From Trinickia dinghuensis (GTDB taxonomy: Bacteria > Pseudomonadota > Gammaproteobacteria > Burkholderiales > Burkholderiaceae), in assembly GCF_003367175.1 (NCBI RefSeq), contig NZ_QRGA01000021.1, positions 62,001 through 126,000 of the forward strand: a DNA stretch of 64,000 nucleotides. Reading direction: 5' to 3'. Positions 17,965 to 28,238 of this stretch are shown here, piece by piece; the stretch's first letter is position 1; every line of letters begins with the position of its first letter. A model generated the notes under the pieces. It was not told where the DNA came from. It searched no databases and worked only from the letters and a program-made list of their open reading frames with translations. Position numbers and translations under genes: made by a program.

Positions 17965-20900
17965 TTATCTCTTCGTTTTTTTCTCGTCGTCAAGTTGAAA
18001 AGTCTGGCCGTCCGCGTCGATGCCGAGGATATCGGCGGAATATTTGGGCGCGGAAAAAGTGATGTTCTGATCCAGGGCGATCGCAGCCGGCGAATTCACG
18101 GCGGTGTCGGCAACCAGGATGGGCTTCGGCGGCGCATTCAGCGCCTGCGCGAGTTCGTTGCCGCCAACGGCATGGGCGGCTGCCTCGAAGGCCTTTTCTC
18201 TGGATGCCTCGGCCTGAGCCTGAGCGGCGGTCCGAGCGGCCGCGGCTTGAGCTGCGGCCTGAGCTGCGGCCTGAGCGGCGGCTTGAGCGGCGGCTTGAGC
18301 GGCGGCTTGAGCAGCGGCCTGAGCAGCGGCTTGAGCAGCAGCTTGAGCGGCAGCCTCGGCGGCCGCTTGTGCTGCTGCGGCGGCCTGATTGCGGGCAGCA
18401 AGGACCTGGTCGATCGTGCCGTTCGCGTAATACTGCGAATCGGACACTTGACTGCCGGCCAGCCCGGTGGCGTTGCCCGGTGCCTGACCCCAGCTGCCGA
18501 AGAACGCCTGAGTGTTGACGTCGGCGTTGTAGTACGTGTTGGACGTCGTGCTGTTGCTCATGTAGCCGACCAGCCCGCCCGCGCCGTAATGGGTTTGGTC
18601 GACGGCCGTCGCGGCACCGGTTTCGTACGAATCGGTGATCGACGATTGAAACGCGGTGCCGATCAATCCGCCGACGTGGCTGTATCCGTTGACACTGCCG
18701 TCGGCATGCACGTTCGAAATGCCGAAGTTCTCGACCTCGCCGATCAGCCCGCCGGCGCCGGAGGTATAGAGTCCGGGGACGGTCGCGACAGACACGTTCC
18801 CGGTCGCATAGGCATTGGTCAGACTGCCGGTACCCGAGCCAAGATCGGCCTGGCCGATCAATCCGCCGACGTCGTCCCCTCCGCCCTGGGCCGTGACGTT
18901 TCCGGTCGCGAAAACCTTGCTGATCGAAACGTTGCCCGACACGGTTCCAAAGAGCCCGCCACCGCCGATGCCACCGATCAGGCCTCCCAAGGCGGCCGTC
19001 GAAAAGGACGGCGAGGCGCTGTACAACGAGGTGACGTCACCCGTGGCATAGGCATTGTCGATGTCGAGACCGAGGGAGCCCGAGACAGCACCGATCAAGC
19101 CTCCGAGATAGGCCCCGCCTGTGACCGATCCCGTGGCGTACGAGTTGGTCACGCTGTCGTTGACGCCCGATCCGTAAGCGCCGACGAGTCCGCCCAACGC
19201 CTCGATCTGGTAATTGGCTCCAGTCGTGCCGCCGGCGTATTCGCCCGCGACATTCCCGGTGGCATAGTCGTTGGATACGGTGCCGTTGACCGTACCCGCC
19301 AGACCGCCGACACCGTAAGCGCCGTTGCCGCTATGGGTGAATGTGGCGGTGATGTTCCCGGTCGCATCGGAGTGGCTGATGGTGCCGACCACCGCCCCCG
19401 CGAGTCCGCCGACGCCGCCGATGCCCCAACCGGTGGACGTGATGTCGACGCTCGAATACGACGAATCGATCGTGCCGTTGAAGGTCCCGACCAACCCGCC
19501 GAGGTTGCCGCCTTGAGCGCTGATGGAGCCCGTGCTGTAGTCGTTGCGCAGGGTGCCCTGACCCTGGCCCAGGAGTGCGCCCATCGGACCGTTATTGGCG
19601 ACGTTCGTGAAGTCGACGGACTCCATGCCGAGGTCGCGGATCACGACGGGGCCGTTTGAGACGCCGTCGCCGATCAGGCCGGCGTTGTACGGGGGGCTGT
19701 CCATCGTGAAATTGCTGATCTTGTGCCCCAGGCCGGCCAACGTACCGCTGAAGAAATAAATGGGGGGAAGCAGATAGGTGACGCCGCCTGCCTGTAGATC
19801 TTGCGCAATCGCGAAATTGCCGATGACGGGATCGAAGTTGCCGTTGCCGGTCACCGGATCCGTGTTGTCCAGGGCGGCGAGCTGGCCCATGCTGTAGATC
19901 AGCGTATAGGCATTGCCGTTGAGGCTGAGGGAGTCACCGCTACCGACGCCGCCATTGAAGGTGACGCTGCCGTAGACGCCACCGCTCGTATCCGTTCTGG
20001 ACACGGGCGTGCCGTTGGCCCCGAGCGTCGTCCCGCTGTAGCTGGCCTTGGTGAGGATGGTGTAGTCGTCGCCATAATTCATGGCCAGCGCGGCGTTGGT
20101 CAGGTTGACCGCATTGTTGATATTGATATCGTGGCCGGCATCGAGCGTGAGGCCGGCCGTGATCGTCGGCGATGCGCTGCTGTAGGCGCTGTACTGGGCC
20201 GTGACGATGCCGTTGATGTTGATGTCGTGCGCGGCCGTCAGCGTCAGCGTGCTCGGGCTGTTCCAGGCGACGGTGTCATCGACGTCGACATCGCCGCTCG
20301 TGCCTTTCGACCCCGCGGACGACGCGATCGTGACGTTGCCGCCTCGCAGCAGGCTCGCCAGCGTGGCGCCCGTGATGTCCCCGCCTGACGCGGCGACGGT
20401 GAAGTCCGTCGGGTCGATGAGCCATGTGCCGCTCCTGCCGTTCGCAGCCTGCGTCGTCACGCTGGCCGTATCCGCCACCTTGACGGACTCGCCGCTGGTG
20501 TCGATCGAGCCGCCGTCGCCGGCGACGGGTGCGCTGGCGTCCAACGTGCCGTCGACGTGCGTGGTGCCGCCTTGCGCGTCGAGCGTGATGCTGCCCTTGA
20601 GGTCGCCGATGGTCCGGGCGCGGACGATGCCGCTGTTGTTGACCTGCGCGCTCAGCAGTTCGTCGGCCGCCTTGGCAGTCAGCAGCACCGTACCGCCGTC
20701 GGCGTAGATGGCCTGTTTGTTCTCGACCATTGCGTCGAGCGTGCCTTCGTCCAGGGTCACGCTGATCAGCGAATCGCCGTTGAAGTTCAGCGTGATTTTG
20801 TTGCCCGCGGACAGCGCAACCGTACCCTTGGTGGCCGAGATCACGCCCTGGTTGGAAACGTTGTTGCCCAGCAGCGCGACGTAGCCGCCGTTTCCGGCGG

Positions 20901-21450
20901 CGAGGGTGCCCTGGTTGATCACCGAACCGTTGCCATCGCCCTGGAATACGTAGTGGCCTGCATTGAAGTCGGCATCGTCGATGTTGCGTGTGCTGGCCAC
21001 CAGGCCGCCGACGCTGACGTTGCTGCCTTTGCCGAACAGCACGCCATTGGAGTTGATCAGAAAGACCTGGCCGTTGGCGTTGAGTGCGCCGTCGATGACG
21101 CTTCTCTCGTTGCCGATGACCCGGTTCAAAGTCATGGCCGAGGTGTTGGGCTGGTTGAAGTTGACCGTCTCGCCGGCGCTGACGGAGAAGCCTTGCCAGT
21201 TGATAGTCGACTTCTGCGTACTCTGGTTGATGTTGGTGACCGACCCGGTCTGACTGATCGTTGCCGTTCCGCTCGTCACTACGCCGCCGGTCGGTGCCGC
21301 GAGCACGACCGCCGGCGCGAGCAATGCCGCGGCCAGCAATAGCCTGTGATGCTTGCCTCGCGCTCGGGCCGATTCCGGAACCGGCACCCATGCGGTCTGC
21401 TCGTCGCTCCAGACCAGACGGTAGCAGTGGTTCAACGACGGTCGTTTCAT
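17965..21450 (-). CDS. TpsA exoprotein: filamentous-haemagglutinin-type secreted adhesin with GLUG repeats
   Basis: The start at 21450 gives the extended signal peptide of large secreted proteins (MKRPSLNHCYRLVW...AWVPVPESA), preceded by an AAGG SD. The 1161 residues comprise the TPS/haemagglutination-activity domain (about 52-230, with INQSTQKSTINWQGFSV and FLINSNGVLFGKGSNVSVGG), a Gly/Ser beta-helix region, GLUG motifs (about 620-975, repeated GGLVG and YATGNV), an Ala/Gln-rich repeat (about 1020-1070) and a short charged tail. It is probably exported by the TpsB of the same operon and stays at, or is released from, the surface as an adhesin. Its length is modest for the family. Confidence 0.9.
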   Translation of the reverse strand: MKRPSLNHCYRLVWSDEQTAWVPVPESARARGKHHRLLLAAALLAPAVVLAAPTGGVVTSGTATISQTGSVTNINQSTQKSTINWQGFSVSAGETVNFNQPNTSAMTLNRVIGNERSVIDGALNANGQVFLINSNGVLFGKGSNVSVGGLVASTRNIDDADFNAGHYVFQGDGNGSVINQGTLAAGNGGYVALLGNNVSNQGVISATKGTVALSAGNKITLNFNGDSLISVTLDEGTLDAMVENKQAIYADGGTVLLTAKAADELLSAQVNNSGIVRARTIGDLKGSITLDAQGGTTHVDGTLDASAPVAGDGGSIDTSGESVKVADTASVTTQAANGRSGTWLIDPTDFTVAASGGDITGATLASLLRGGNVTIASSAGSKGTSGDVDVDDTVAWNSPSTLTLTAAHDININGIVTAQYSAYSSASPTITAGLTLDAGHDININNAVNLTNAALAMNYGDDYTILTKASYSGTTLGANGTPVSRTDTSGGVYGSVTFNGGVGSGDSLSLNGNAYTLIYSMGQLAALDNTDPVTGNGNFDPVIGNFAIAQDLQAGGVTYLLPPIYFFSGTLAGLGHKISNFTMDSPPYNAGLIGDGVSNGPVVIRDLGMESVDFTNVANNGPMGALLGQGQGTLRNDYSTGSISAQGGNLGGLVGTFNGTIDSSYSSVDITSTGWGIGGVGGLAGAVVGTISHSDATGNITATFTHSGNGAYGVGGLAGTVNGTVSNDYATGNVAGEYAGGTTGANYQIEALGGLVGAYGSGVNDSVTNSYATGSVTGGAYLGGLIGAVSGSLGLDIDNAYATGDVTSLYSASPSFSTAALGGLIGGIGGGGLFGTVSGNVSISKVFATGNVTAQGGGDDVGGLIGQADLGSGTGSLTNAYATGNVSVATVPGLYTSGAGGLIGEVENFGISNVHADGSVNGYSHVGGLIGTAFQSSITDSYETGAATAVDQTHYGAGGLVGYMSNSTTSNTYYNADVNTQAFFGSWGQAPGNATGLAGSQVSDSQYYANGTIDQVLAARNQAAAAAQAAAEAAAQAAAQAAAQAAAQAAAQAAAQAAAQAAAQAAAQAAAARTAAQAQAEASREKAFEAAAHAVGGNELAQALNAPPKPILVADTAVNSPAAIALDQNITFSAPKYSADILGIDADGQTFQLDDEKKTKR
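18243..18350 (-). repeat. Nine 12-bp tandem repeats coding for an Ala-Ala-Gln-Ala tract in TpsA
   Basis: Units of the form CGGCTTGAGCGG follow each other nine times with a few base changes, flanked by more degenerate copies. Read on the minus strand they encode repeated Ala-Ala-Gln-Ala, a helical or coiled-coil stalk. Because the unit is a multiple of three, copy-number change would lengthen or shorten the protein without a frameshift. Confidence 0.85.
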
Positions 21451-21807
21451 TTTTTTCGTTACCTTGTCGCGAGAAAAAGCCGGGGCTCCAGGCATCGCAC
21501 CGTTTGACGCTGAGGAGCGGCACCCCGACTACGAAAAGAAAGGATCGCAAACCCGAGGATTGCGAACGCATACCCATCGCAAGTCAGGTCGATGGGATCG
21601 TTATATTTGTCAGTATATTTCGATGTGTTACTGCGCCCCATTGCGAAAATCGAATAGACTTCATTCAAATTCGAAAGCGTCGGGTTCTATTTGTATTGAA
21701 AATATATTGCCCCTTATCGCAGGCAGTTTGGCTTGCGTCGCTGGGAGGGCCTTACACTGTGACCTACACGAATAGGTGAACTTGGATCCTATGTCGCCAG
21801 CCTGAAC
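21451..21807. other. Intergenic region upstream of the TPS operon
   Basis: No convincing gene is present in these 357 bp. The part from 21600 to 21720 is AT-rich and should hold the promoter of the minus-strand TPS operon. I looked for a Pho box and found no good match. Confidence 0.5.
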
Positions 21808-22707
21808 TCAAGCGACCACCGCCAACCCCGGCGAAGCGCGCAGGCGGGCTATATCGCGCGCGGGCGGTTCTCCAAAGTGCCGGCGATATTCGCGGCTGAA
21901 CTGCGACGCGCTCTCGTAACCCACGCGGAGGGCGGCAGTCGTGACGTCGATGTCCTGGACCAGCATCAGGCTGCGCGCGTCCTGCAGCCTGAGCTGCTTC
22001 TGGAATTGCAGCGGCGTCATCGCCGTCACCGCGCGAAAATGCTCGTGCAGGCTCGACGGGCTCATGCCTACTTCCGCGGCAAGCCGCTCGATGCTGAACC
22101 GTTCCCGAAAATGCTTGCCGATCCAGGCGATGGCGCGGCCGACTTGGGCCACCCGGCCCTGGCTGAAGGTGATGTGGCGCATCCTGGCGCCGTCCGGGCC
22201 GGCGAGCAGGCGATAGAGAATTTCCTGCTCCGCGAGCGGCGCGAGCACGGGCAGCGCTGCCGGGTCGTCGAGCAGGCGCAGCAACCGTAGCGCTGCATCG
22301 AGCAGAGCCGCGCTTGCGTCGGACACGGTTTTGCCGATAGGCAGGGATGGCGCTTCCGGCGGTGGCGGCACGCGCGACGCCAACTCCCCCAGCATGATCG
22401 GATCGAAATCGATGTACAGGCACAGATAGGGTTTGTCAGGCGTGGCCTCGATCACGTGGCCTATCACCGGCAGGTCGTAGGTCACGACGCCATAGCGCCC
22501 CGGTGCATATCTGAACACGCGGCCGCCCAGCGTGACCTCCTTGTGCCCCTGCGCGACGAGGCACAGTTGCGGCCGGTAAACATTCGGCATCGGCATCGTC
22601 ACCGTGGAGGATCGGACAAGCGTGACGCGTTCGATCGGGGTGGCTTGGAAGCCATCCTTCGAGACGTGCCGGGCAATCACGGAAGCGATTTCGGTCAATG
22701 TTTCCAT
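21808..22707 (-). CDS. AraC-family transcriptional regulator (AraC_N type)
   Basis: From the preferred ATG at 22707 (METLTEIASVIARHVSKDG) the protein has 299 residues. The N-terminal part (about 20-170) is the AraC_N cupin-like domain (YRPQLCLVAQGHKEVTLGG, YGVVTYDLPVIGHV). The C-terminal 100 residues carry two helix-turn-helix motifs (FSIERLAAEVGMSPSSLHEHF and VTTAALRVGYESASQFSREY). It is divergent from the aldo/keto reductase gene 180 bp away, an arrangement in which such regulators normally activate the neighbour in response to an aldehyde or ketone signal. Confidence 0.9.
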   Translation of the reverse strand: METLTEIASVIARHVSKDGFQATPIERVTLVRSSTVTMPMPNVYRPQLCLVAQGHKEVTLGGRVFRYAPGRYGVVTYDLPVIGHVIEATPDKPYLCLYIDFDPIMLGELASRVPPPPEAPSLPIGKTVSDASAALLDAALRLLRLLDDPAALPVLAPLAEQEILYRLLAGPDGARMRHITFSQGRVAQVGRAIAWIGKHFRERFSIERLAAEVGMSPSSLHEHFRAVTAMTPLQFQKQLRLQDARSLMLVQDIDVTTAALRVGYESASQFSREYRRHFGEPPARDIARLRASPGLAVVA

Positions 22708-22887
22708 GAATCCGACTATCGCATGCGCGCTGGAGGGCGGCAATGCGAACCGAGCTTCTGGAGGATTGGGCAGTAATCCCGGCGCATCAGGCTCACGGTT
22801 CGACGTCGCCGCGCATCACAGTGTAGGCGGCGCCCGGCTCACGGCGAACCCGGCCGCGGAACAACTCAGAACAAGCATGGAGCAAAG

Positions 22888-23841
22888 ATGACAATCGATA
22901 GTCTGAAGACCCCCACGGTCGCACTGGGCACTTGGGCCTGGGGCGACACCGGCGAGACCGGCAACGGCTACTTCGGCAGTCAGATGACTCGGGCTGGCCT
23001 GGAAGAGATCGCCGACAAAGCCCATGCGGCCGGGTTCACCCTGTGGGACACGGCCCTGGTGTATGGCATGGGTCGTTCCGAAACCGTGCTCGGGGAAGTA
23101 CTAAAACGCTACGCCCGCAGCGACTACCAGCTCTCCACGAAGTTCACGCCGCAGGCCGCGGGAACCAGCGGCGATCCGGTGGCGGACATGCTGGAGCAGA
23201 GCCTGACCCGCCTCGGCACCGACTACGTCGACCTCTACTGGATTCACAATCCCGCCGATGTGGCGCGATGGACGCCGCACCTGATCCCGTTGCTGAAGAG
23301 CGGGAAGGTCAAACATGTCGGCGTTTCGAATCACAACCTGAGCGAGATCGAACTCGCCGACCAGATCCTCGGCGAAGCCGGGTTCCGGGTCGAGGCAATC
23401 CAGAACCACTACAGCCTGCTCTACCGCAGCTCCGAGGATGCCGGCATCCTCCGCTATTGCCACAGCCACGGCATCCCGTTCTTCGCCTATATGGTGCTCG
23501 AGCAGGGCGCCTTGACCGGCAAGTACCGTCCGGAGAACCCGCTGCCGGACGGCAGCAATCGGGCGGAGGCCTACAACGGCATGCTGCCTCAATTGAAGGC
23601 GCTGACGGACAAGCTCGCCTCGATCGGCCGGAAGCAGGGTGCAGCGGCTCCCGATGTCGCGATGGCATGGGCTATTGCCAAAGGAACGACGCCGATCATT
23701 GGCGTCACCAAGCCCAACTACATCGATGGTTTGATCCGGGCCACCCGCATGACGCTCGCCGACGATGACATTGCGGAGCTGGAAGCGCTCGCCGACGCAG
23801 CTAACGTGAACACCCGCGGCTGGTGGGAACAGGTGTTGTGA
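22888..23841 (+). CDS. Aldo/keto reductase
   Basis: The product has 317 residues and the (beta/alpha)8 AKR pattern. The catalytic tetrad is visible as Asp54 (TLWDTALVYG), Tyr59, Lys85 (STKFTP) and His120 (YWIHNP). The NADPH-binding end IIGVTKPNYIDG is near the C-terminus. It reduces aldehydes or ketones with NADPH in the cytoplasm; the substrate is not predictable. The ATG has GGAG upstream. The divergent AraC gene is its likely regulator. Confidence 0.9.
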   Translation: MTIDSLKTPTVALGTWAWGDTGETGNGYFGSQMTRAGLEEIADKAHAAGFTLWDTALVYGMGRSETVLGEVLKRYARSDYQLSTKFTPQAAGTSGDPVADMLEQSLTRLGTDYVDLYWIHNPADVARWTPHLIPLLKSGKVKHVGVSNHNLSEIELADQILGEAGFRVEAIQNHYSLLYRSSEDAGILRYCHSHGIPFFAYMVLEQGALTGKYRPENPLPDGSNRAEAYNGMLPQLKALTDKLASIGRKQGAAAPDVAMAWAIAKGTTPIIGVTKPNYIDGLIRATRMTLADDDIAELEALADAANVNTRGWWEQVL

Positions 23842-23943
23842 GCCTGAGGGTCATCATCGTTGAGAAGATAGAAGCCGTTGAGGGAGAACCGCGGGGCGCA
23901 GCCCAGGTCATCGACGCGGTTCGCCAGGCACATGGCCTAAGCG

Positions 23944-25374
23944 CTAGCCCCTACGTTTGCGCAGATGACTATCCCAAGCAGCCGTGCGATCGCGGATGTA
24001 CTCGCCGATCTCCGCGCTGGAATTCAACTGCGGCTGGGTGTGATCGTATCGACCGTTTTCATCCGGGATCGGCAGCTTCGATACGCGCCATGCATGCAGG
24101 CGTTCAAGCGTGCTCGGCGCGGCCCGGTTGGGCTGACTCGCCATGGACTGAGGGGCAAGGACGTTGGCCAATGGATCGTCCGTACGCGGCACGCTCAGCG
24201 TGAGCACATCGCCAAGGCTCGGCGCCGCGGCATCGCGTTTGGTTAGCGTCGGAACGCTCCAACGTTCCTCGATGGTCTTGAGCACGCTGGTGTGATCGAT
24301 GGTGCCTTCCGAGGCGCGATACACAGTGCCCGCTGCGATGCGCGGCGATATCAGCAGGGCGGGGATGCGCACGCCAAACCGCGTGAAGTCGAAATTGTCG
24401 AATTCGCCGATCGTGTCGTCCGGCGTCGCAGCCGTCTCGGGCGGCATAACGTGATCGAAGTTTCCGCCGTGCTCGTCGTAGGTGATGATGAGCAGCGTAT
24501 CGTTCCAAGCAGGGCCGTCCCGCAGCGCGCGATAGACCTGAAGCATGAGCTGCTCGCCTTTTGCGACGTCGTAGTTCGGGTGCTGGCTGTTGCCGCTCGC
24601 GCTGAAGTCGGGCTCCAGAAACGTGTAGGCCGGCAGCGTGCCCGCCTTCGCCCGGCGCTGAAAGTCATCGAATTGACCGAAGTGACTCTCGTCGGCGTTC
24701 AGCGTATCGGGAAAGTCGGTGCGCGTGAGCGGCGGACGGTTATAGCCGAAGATCGCCCAATCGATTTCTTGGTCGGAAAGGCGCCCAAAGATACTCGGAC
24801 ACGTGAACGACTTGACGTGATTGTCGAGCCGCCCCTGAGAGGTAGCCGCAGCCGCAAACGCGCGGTTCGGCACGGTTTGCGTCGGAGCCGATGCGAACCA
24901 CCGATCGCACACGGCATAGTTGAGCGCGAGTGTCGACATGACGGGCAGCATGTCGGGCGTGTACATCAGCATGATGTCCGCCTGCTGAGTCCCCTCCAGC
25001 GAATCGCTATAGTGATGGGCCAGATCGTAATCGATGGCGGATTTGAAGTTCACGACGAAGCCGCGATTGCTCGGCTCGGCACCGCTAGCGGGGTGCGCCG
25101 TCGAGAAAAGCTGCATGTTCGTGTTGTAGAAGCCTTCGCCCGGATCGGCGCCCGGTTTGAAATAGGCGTTCGGCATGTCGGCGGTGATCTTGCTGACCGG
25201 AATGCTGCGCCCGCTATCGTCGGGATTCGTTTCGTCGCCGGTTAGTCCATCGAACGGCGAACCCGAAGGTGTCGCACGCTTGCCGTCATAGAGAAAGCCG
25301 AGCATCTGGTCGAACGAGCGATTTTCGAGCATCAACTGAACGACGTGCTTGATGTTGCCGAGCTGATTTGCCAT
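23944..25374 (-). CDS. Phosphoesterase family protein (phospholipase C / acid phosphatase AcpA type)
   Basis: The 476-residue protein opens with [20 protein letters not shown], the metal-binding ENRSFD motif of the PLC/AcpA phosphoesterase family. It also has the second conserved block [19 protein letters not shown] (about residues 293-311) and later [13 protein letters not shown]. The family hydrolyses phosphate mono- or diesters. Unlike secreted members, no Tat or Sec signal peptide is visible before the domain, so either it is cytoplasmic or the true start is missed. Orientation is divergent from the GlxA-type regulator. Confidence 0.88.
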   Translation of the reverse strand: MANQLGNIKHVVQLMLENRSFDQMLGFLYDGKRATPSGSPFDGLTGDETNPDDSGRSIPVSKITADMPNAYFKPGADPGEGFYNTNMQLFSTAHPASGAEPSNRGFVVNFKSAIDYDLAHHYSDSLEGTQQADIMLMYTPDMLPVMSTLALNYAVCDRWFASAPTQTVPNRAFAAAATSQGRLDNHVKSFTCPSIFGRLSDQEIDWAIFGYNRPPLTRTDFPDTLNADESHFGQFDDFQRRAKAGTLPAYTFLEPDFSASGNSQHPNYDVAKGEQLMLQVYRALRDGPAWNDTLLIITYDEHGGNFDHVMPPETAATPDDTIGEFDNFDFTRFGVRIPALLISPRIAAGTVYRASEGTIDHTSVLKTIEERWSVPTLTKRDAAAPSLGDVLTLSVPRTDDPLANVLAPQSMASQPNRAAPSTLERLHAWRVSKLPIPDENGRYDHTQPQLNSSAEIGEYIRDRTAAWDSHLRKRRG

Positions 25375-25641
25375 CGAGACACCTCCGAAAGATGAGCGAA
25401 TCCGAAAACTCTATGCGCGGTACGTGAAGGTCCCGTGTCGTATTCCGTCCGCGGCGCACAAAAAGACAGGGCGCCTCCGTGGCGCCGTGCGTGCGCGGCC
25501 CCGAAAGCCGAACCGATTAGGTCTGGATTGTATTCATCACGTTTGTCAGCATGATCAGAGCGGCGCCCAATATTGTCTAGGTTGAATTCCGCCAGATCGG
25601 TAAGATCGGAACTCGGACCCCTTTCCTCACCCACTTGCGCA

Positions 25642-26670
25642 ATGCGTCCAATGACCGAGGTCGTCAACGAGCCGCAACGGATCAACGCCAAACGCTCCGA
25701 AACCATCCACGATCTCCGAGTGACGAGGTATGGCTTCCTATTGCTCGAGAACTTCTCTCTCATCGCGCTCGGCGCGGCGGTCGACCCGCTCAGAATCGCG
25801 AACATGGTCGTGGGACGGCGCGTTTATGACTACTCGGTCATAGGTCTTACGAATGACGCCGTCCGTTCGAGCGACGGTATCCAGGTGTTGCCGGATACAT
25901 CGATTGCGGAAACGTCAAAGTACGACGCTATCTTGGTTGTCGGGCCGAACCCGATTCCGCGCAGAGGAATCGGTACGATTCTGGATTGGCTCCGGCTTCA
26001 GGCGAGAAGAGGCATTGCGCTTGGAGGAATCGACACGGGCAGCTACTTCCTGGCGCGATCGGGTTTGCTCAACGGCTATCGCTGTACGATTCATTGGGAG
26101 GACCAGGATGTTCTCGTCGAGCAGTTTCCAAAACTGACGGTTTCGAATCGCCTTTATGAGGTCGACAGGGATCGCTATACGTGTAGCGGCGGCATCGCAC
26201 CCCTCGATTTGATGGTGCATTTGCTCGGGACGTCGCCGGGTAGCCATACGCTCGCCGCCCGAGTGTTGGAGTTGCTGATCGCCGAGCGACGCAGTCACGA
26301 GCAGCAGCAGCCCACGTCGCTGCGCCAATATATCGGCACCGAGCACGAGAAGCTCGACGAAGCACTGCAGTTCATGGAGAGCAACATCGAGGAAACGTCG
26401 AGCGTGGCCGAGATTGCATCGCATCTCAAGGTGTCGCAACGGCAACTCCAGCGTTGGTTCAACGAGCGGCTAGGAAAGACACCCGCTCAGGCATACCTCG
26501 AGATTCGCTTGTTGCGTGCGCGGCAACTTCTATTTCGTACCGCGATCCCGCTCGAGGAAGTGTGCGCGCGTACTGGCTTCGCTTCGGTCAGTCATTTCTC
26601 GACGTCCTATAAGGCGCACTTCAATGCGTCCCCCATTGCCGACAGGCGACGGTATCAAAGCTCGCTCTGA
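25642..26670 (+). CDS. GlxA-family AraC/DJ-1 transcriptional regulator
   Basis: About 342 residues: a DJ-1/PfpI-like N-terminal domain (about 28-195, YGFLLLENFSLIALGAAVDPLR, DAILVVGPNPIP and the altered elbow GGIDTGSY) and a C-terminal AraC helix-turn-helix domain (SVAEIASHLKVSQRQLQRWF, EEVCARTGFASVSHFSTSY). No strong SD marks the start; the ATG at 25642 is chosen over a TTG 69 bp upstream. Proteins of this class regulate carnitine, betaine, arginine and creatine use. The creatinase gene follows on the same strand, so it probably controls the guanidino island. Confidence 0.85.
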   Translation: MRPMTEVVNEPQRINAKRSETIHDLRVTRYGFLLLENFSLIALGAAVDPLRIANMVVGRRVYDYSVIGLTNDAVRSSDGIQVLPDTSIAETSKYDAILVVGPNPIPRRGIGTILDWLRLQARRGIALGGIDTGSYFLARSGLLNGYRCTIHWEDQDVLVEQFPKLTVSNRLYEVDRDRYTCSGGIAPLDLMVHLLGTSPGSHTLAARVLELLIAERRSHEQQQPTSLRQYIGTEHEKLDEALQFMESNIEETSSVAEIASHLKVSQRQLQRWFNERLGKTPAQAYLEIRLLRARQLLFRTAIPLEEVCARTGFASVSHFSTSYKAHFNASPIADRRRYQSSL

Positions 26671-26802
26671 CCGGGCCTCGGATCGTGGTTAACCCGCGAT
26701 GGCCAAAATTCAAAGTCCAATGTCCATTTCAGGAATTTGAAAATCACCCCAACTTCTACCATTCGTACGTGCCAACCACGTTTTCCGCAAAGGAGCGAGT
26801 GT

Positions 26803-28014
26803 ATGAAGATGGACGATTTGATCCGAATCGAGAATGGGGAGAAGGTGAAGCACACCTTCTCGGACGCAGAGTACGCAAATCGCCAGCGCAAGCTGCGTGA
26901 GCTCATGGCGGGCGAGCATATCAATGCCGTGCTGTTCACGTCGTATCACAACGTCAACTATTACTCTGACTTTCTCTATTGCTCGTTCGGGCGCAAATAC
27001 GGGCTCGTCGTGACGCCGAAAAAGGTCGTGTCCATCTCGGCCAACATCGACGGTGGCCAGCCGTGGCGTCGGACGGTGGGCGACTACAACGTCGTGTACA
27101 CGGATTGGCAGCGAGATAACTTTTTTCGCGCCGTTCAGGGGGAAATCGAGAACAAGGGACGCGTCGGCGTCGAATTCGACCACCTGCCCGTGGAGGTATT
27201 GTCGAAGCTGAGGGCAGCGCTGCCCTCAGTCGAATTCGTCGATATCGGTGCGCAAGCGATGCGGATGCGCATGATCAAATCGGACGAGGAGATTGATCTG
27301 ATCAAACACGGAGCGAACGTGTGCGACGCTGGCGGCGCGGCGCTGGTGGCCGCTGTCCACGAGGGGGTGCCGGAGCATGAAGTCGCGCTCGCGTCGACTC
27401 AGGCCATGGTGCGCGAGATCGCCCGGCGTTTCCCGGACTCCGAACTGATGGACACCTGGACGTGGTTTCAGTCAGGCATCAATACCGACGGCGCGCACAA
27501 CCCCGTCACGACCCGCAAAGTTCGCAAGGGCGACATTCTCAGTCTCAACTGCTTTTCAATGATCGCCGGCTACTACACGGCCCTCGAGCGAACCATGTTC
27601 TTCGATCACGTCTCGGACGAGCATCTGCGTCTTTGGAAAATCAATGTCGAAGTGCACGAAGCTGGGCTCCAGTTGATCAAACCCGGCGTGCGCTGCTGCG
27701 ATATTGCGCTCGAACTGAACAAGATTTACGCGGAGTATGGGCTGCTGAAATACCGCACGTTCGGCTATGGCCATTCGTTTGGGGTGCTGTCGCACTACTA
27801 CGGCCGCGAGGCCGGCCTCGAGCTTCGAGAAGATATCGACACCGTGCTGGAGCCGAATATGGTGGTTTCGATGGAGCCGATGATCATGCTTCCCGAGGGG
27901 CGGCCTGGGGCAGGAGGATACCGAGAACACGACATTCTCGTGATCGGCGATTCCGGCGCGACGAACATCACCGGATTTCCGTACGGCCCCGAGCACAACA
28001 TCATCAAAGCCTAA
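26803..28014 (+). CDS. Creatinase (creatine amidinohydrolase)
   Basis: The ATG at 26803 follows AAAGGAG and gives 403 residues, the length I recall for Pseudomonas creatinase. The sequence agrees along its length with creatinases: FTSYHNVNYYSDFLYCSFGR, SANIDGGQPWRRTVG, LMDTWTWFQSGINTDGAHNP, FGYGHSFGVLSHYYGREAG and EPMIMLPEGRPGAGGYREHD. It has the pita-bread fold of M24 peptidases, with His near FGYGHSFG as the general base. It converts creatine and water to sarcosine and urea in the cytoplasm. The creatininase and sarcosine oxidase genes that often accompany it are not in this window. Confidence 0.95.
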   Translation: MKMDDLIRIENGEKVKHTFSDAEYANRQRKLRELMAGEHINAVLFTSYHNVNYYSDFLYCSFGRKYGLVVTPKKVVSISANIDGGQPWRRTVGDYNVVYTDWQRDNFFRAVQGEIENKGRVGVEFDHLPVEVLSKLRAALPSVEFVDIGAQAMRMRMIKSDEEIDLIKHGANVCDAGGAALVAAVHEGVPEHEVALASTQAMVREIARRFPDSELMDTWTWFQSGINTDGAHNPVTTRKVRKGDILSLNCFSMIAGYYTALERTMFFDHVSDEHLRLWKINVEVHEAGLQLIKPGVRCCDIALELNKIYAEYGLLKYRTFGYGHSFGVLSHYYGREAGLELREDIDTVLEPNMVVSMEPMIMLPEGRPGAGGYREHDILVIGDSGATNITGFPYGPEHNIIKA

Positions 28015-28238
28015 ATCGCGGGATTCGGATCGGTACGCCCGCCGTCACGACACGCAGTTTCCGCAAAGAGAAATCCGTTCGGACGGCGCAACTGATCTGC
28101 GACCTGCTCGATCATCGCGGCGATACGCGAATAGAAAATCGCGTGCGCACGGAGGTGGCTCAGCTTTGCGCTCGCCATCCGGTTTATCTTGGGCTGTAAA
28201 GCCGAATAGAACGGTACCACCCGCTTTGGAGACAGAAG

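Noticed and set aside
21451-21807. Pho box upstream of the TPS operon
   Set aside because: The best text on the minus strand, CTGACAAATATAAC, matches only one half-site and has no second repeat at the right spacing.
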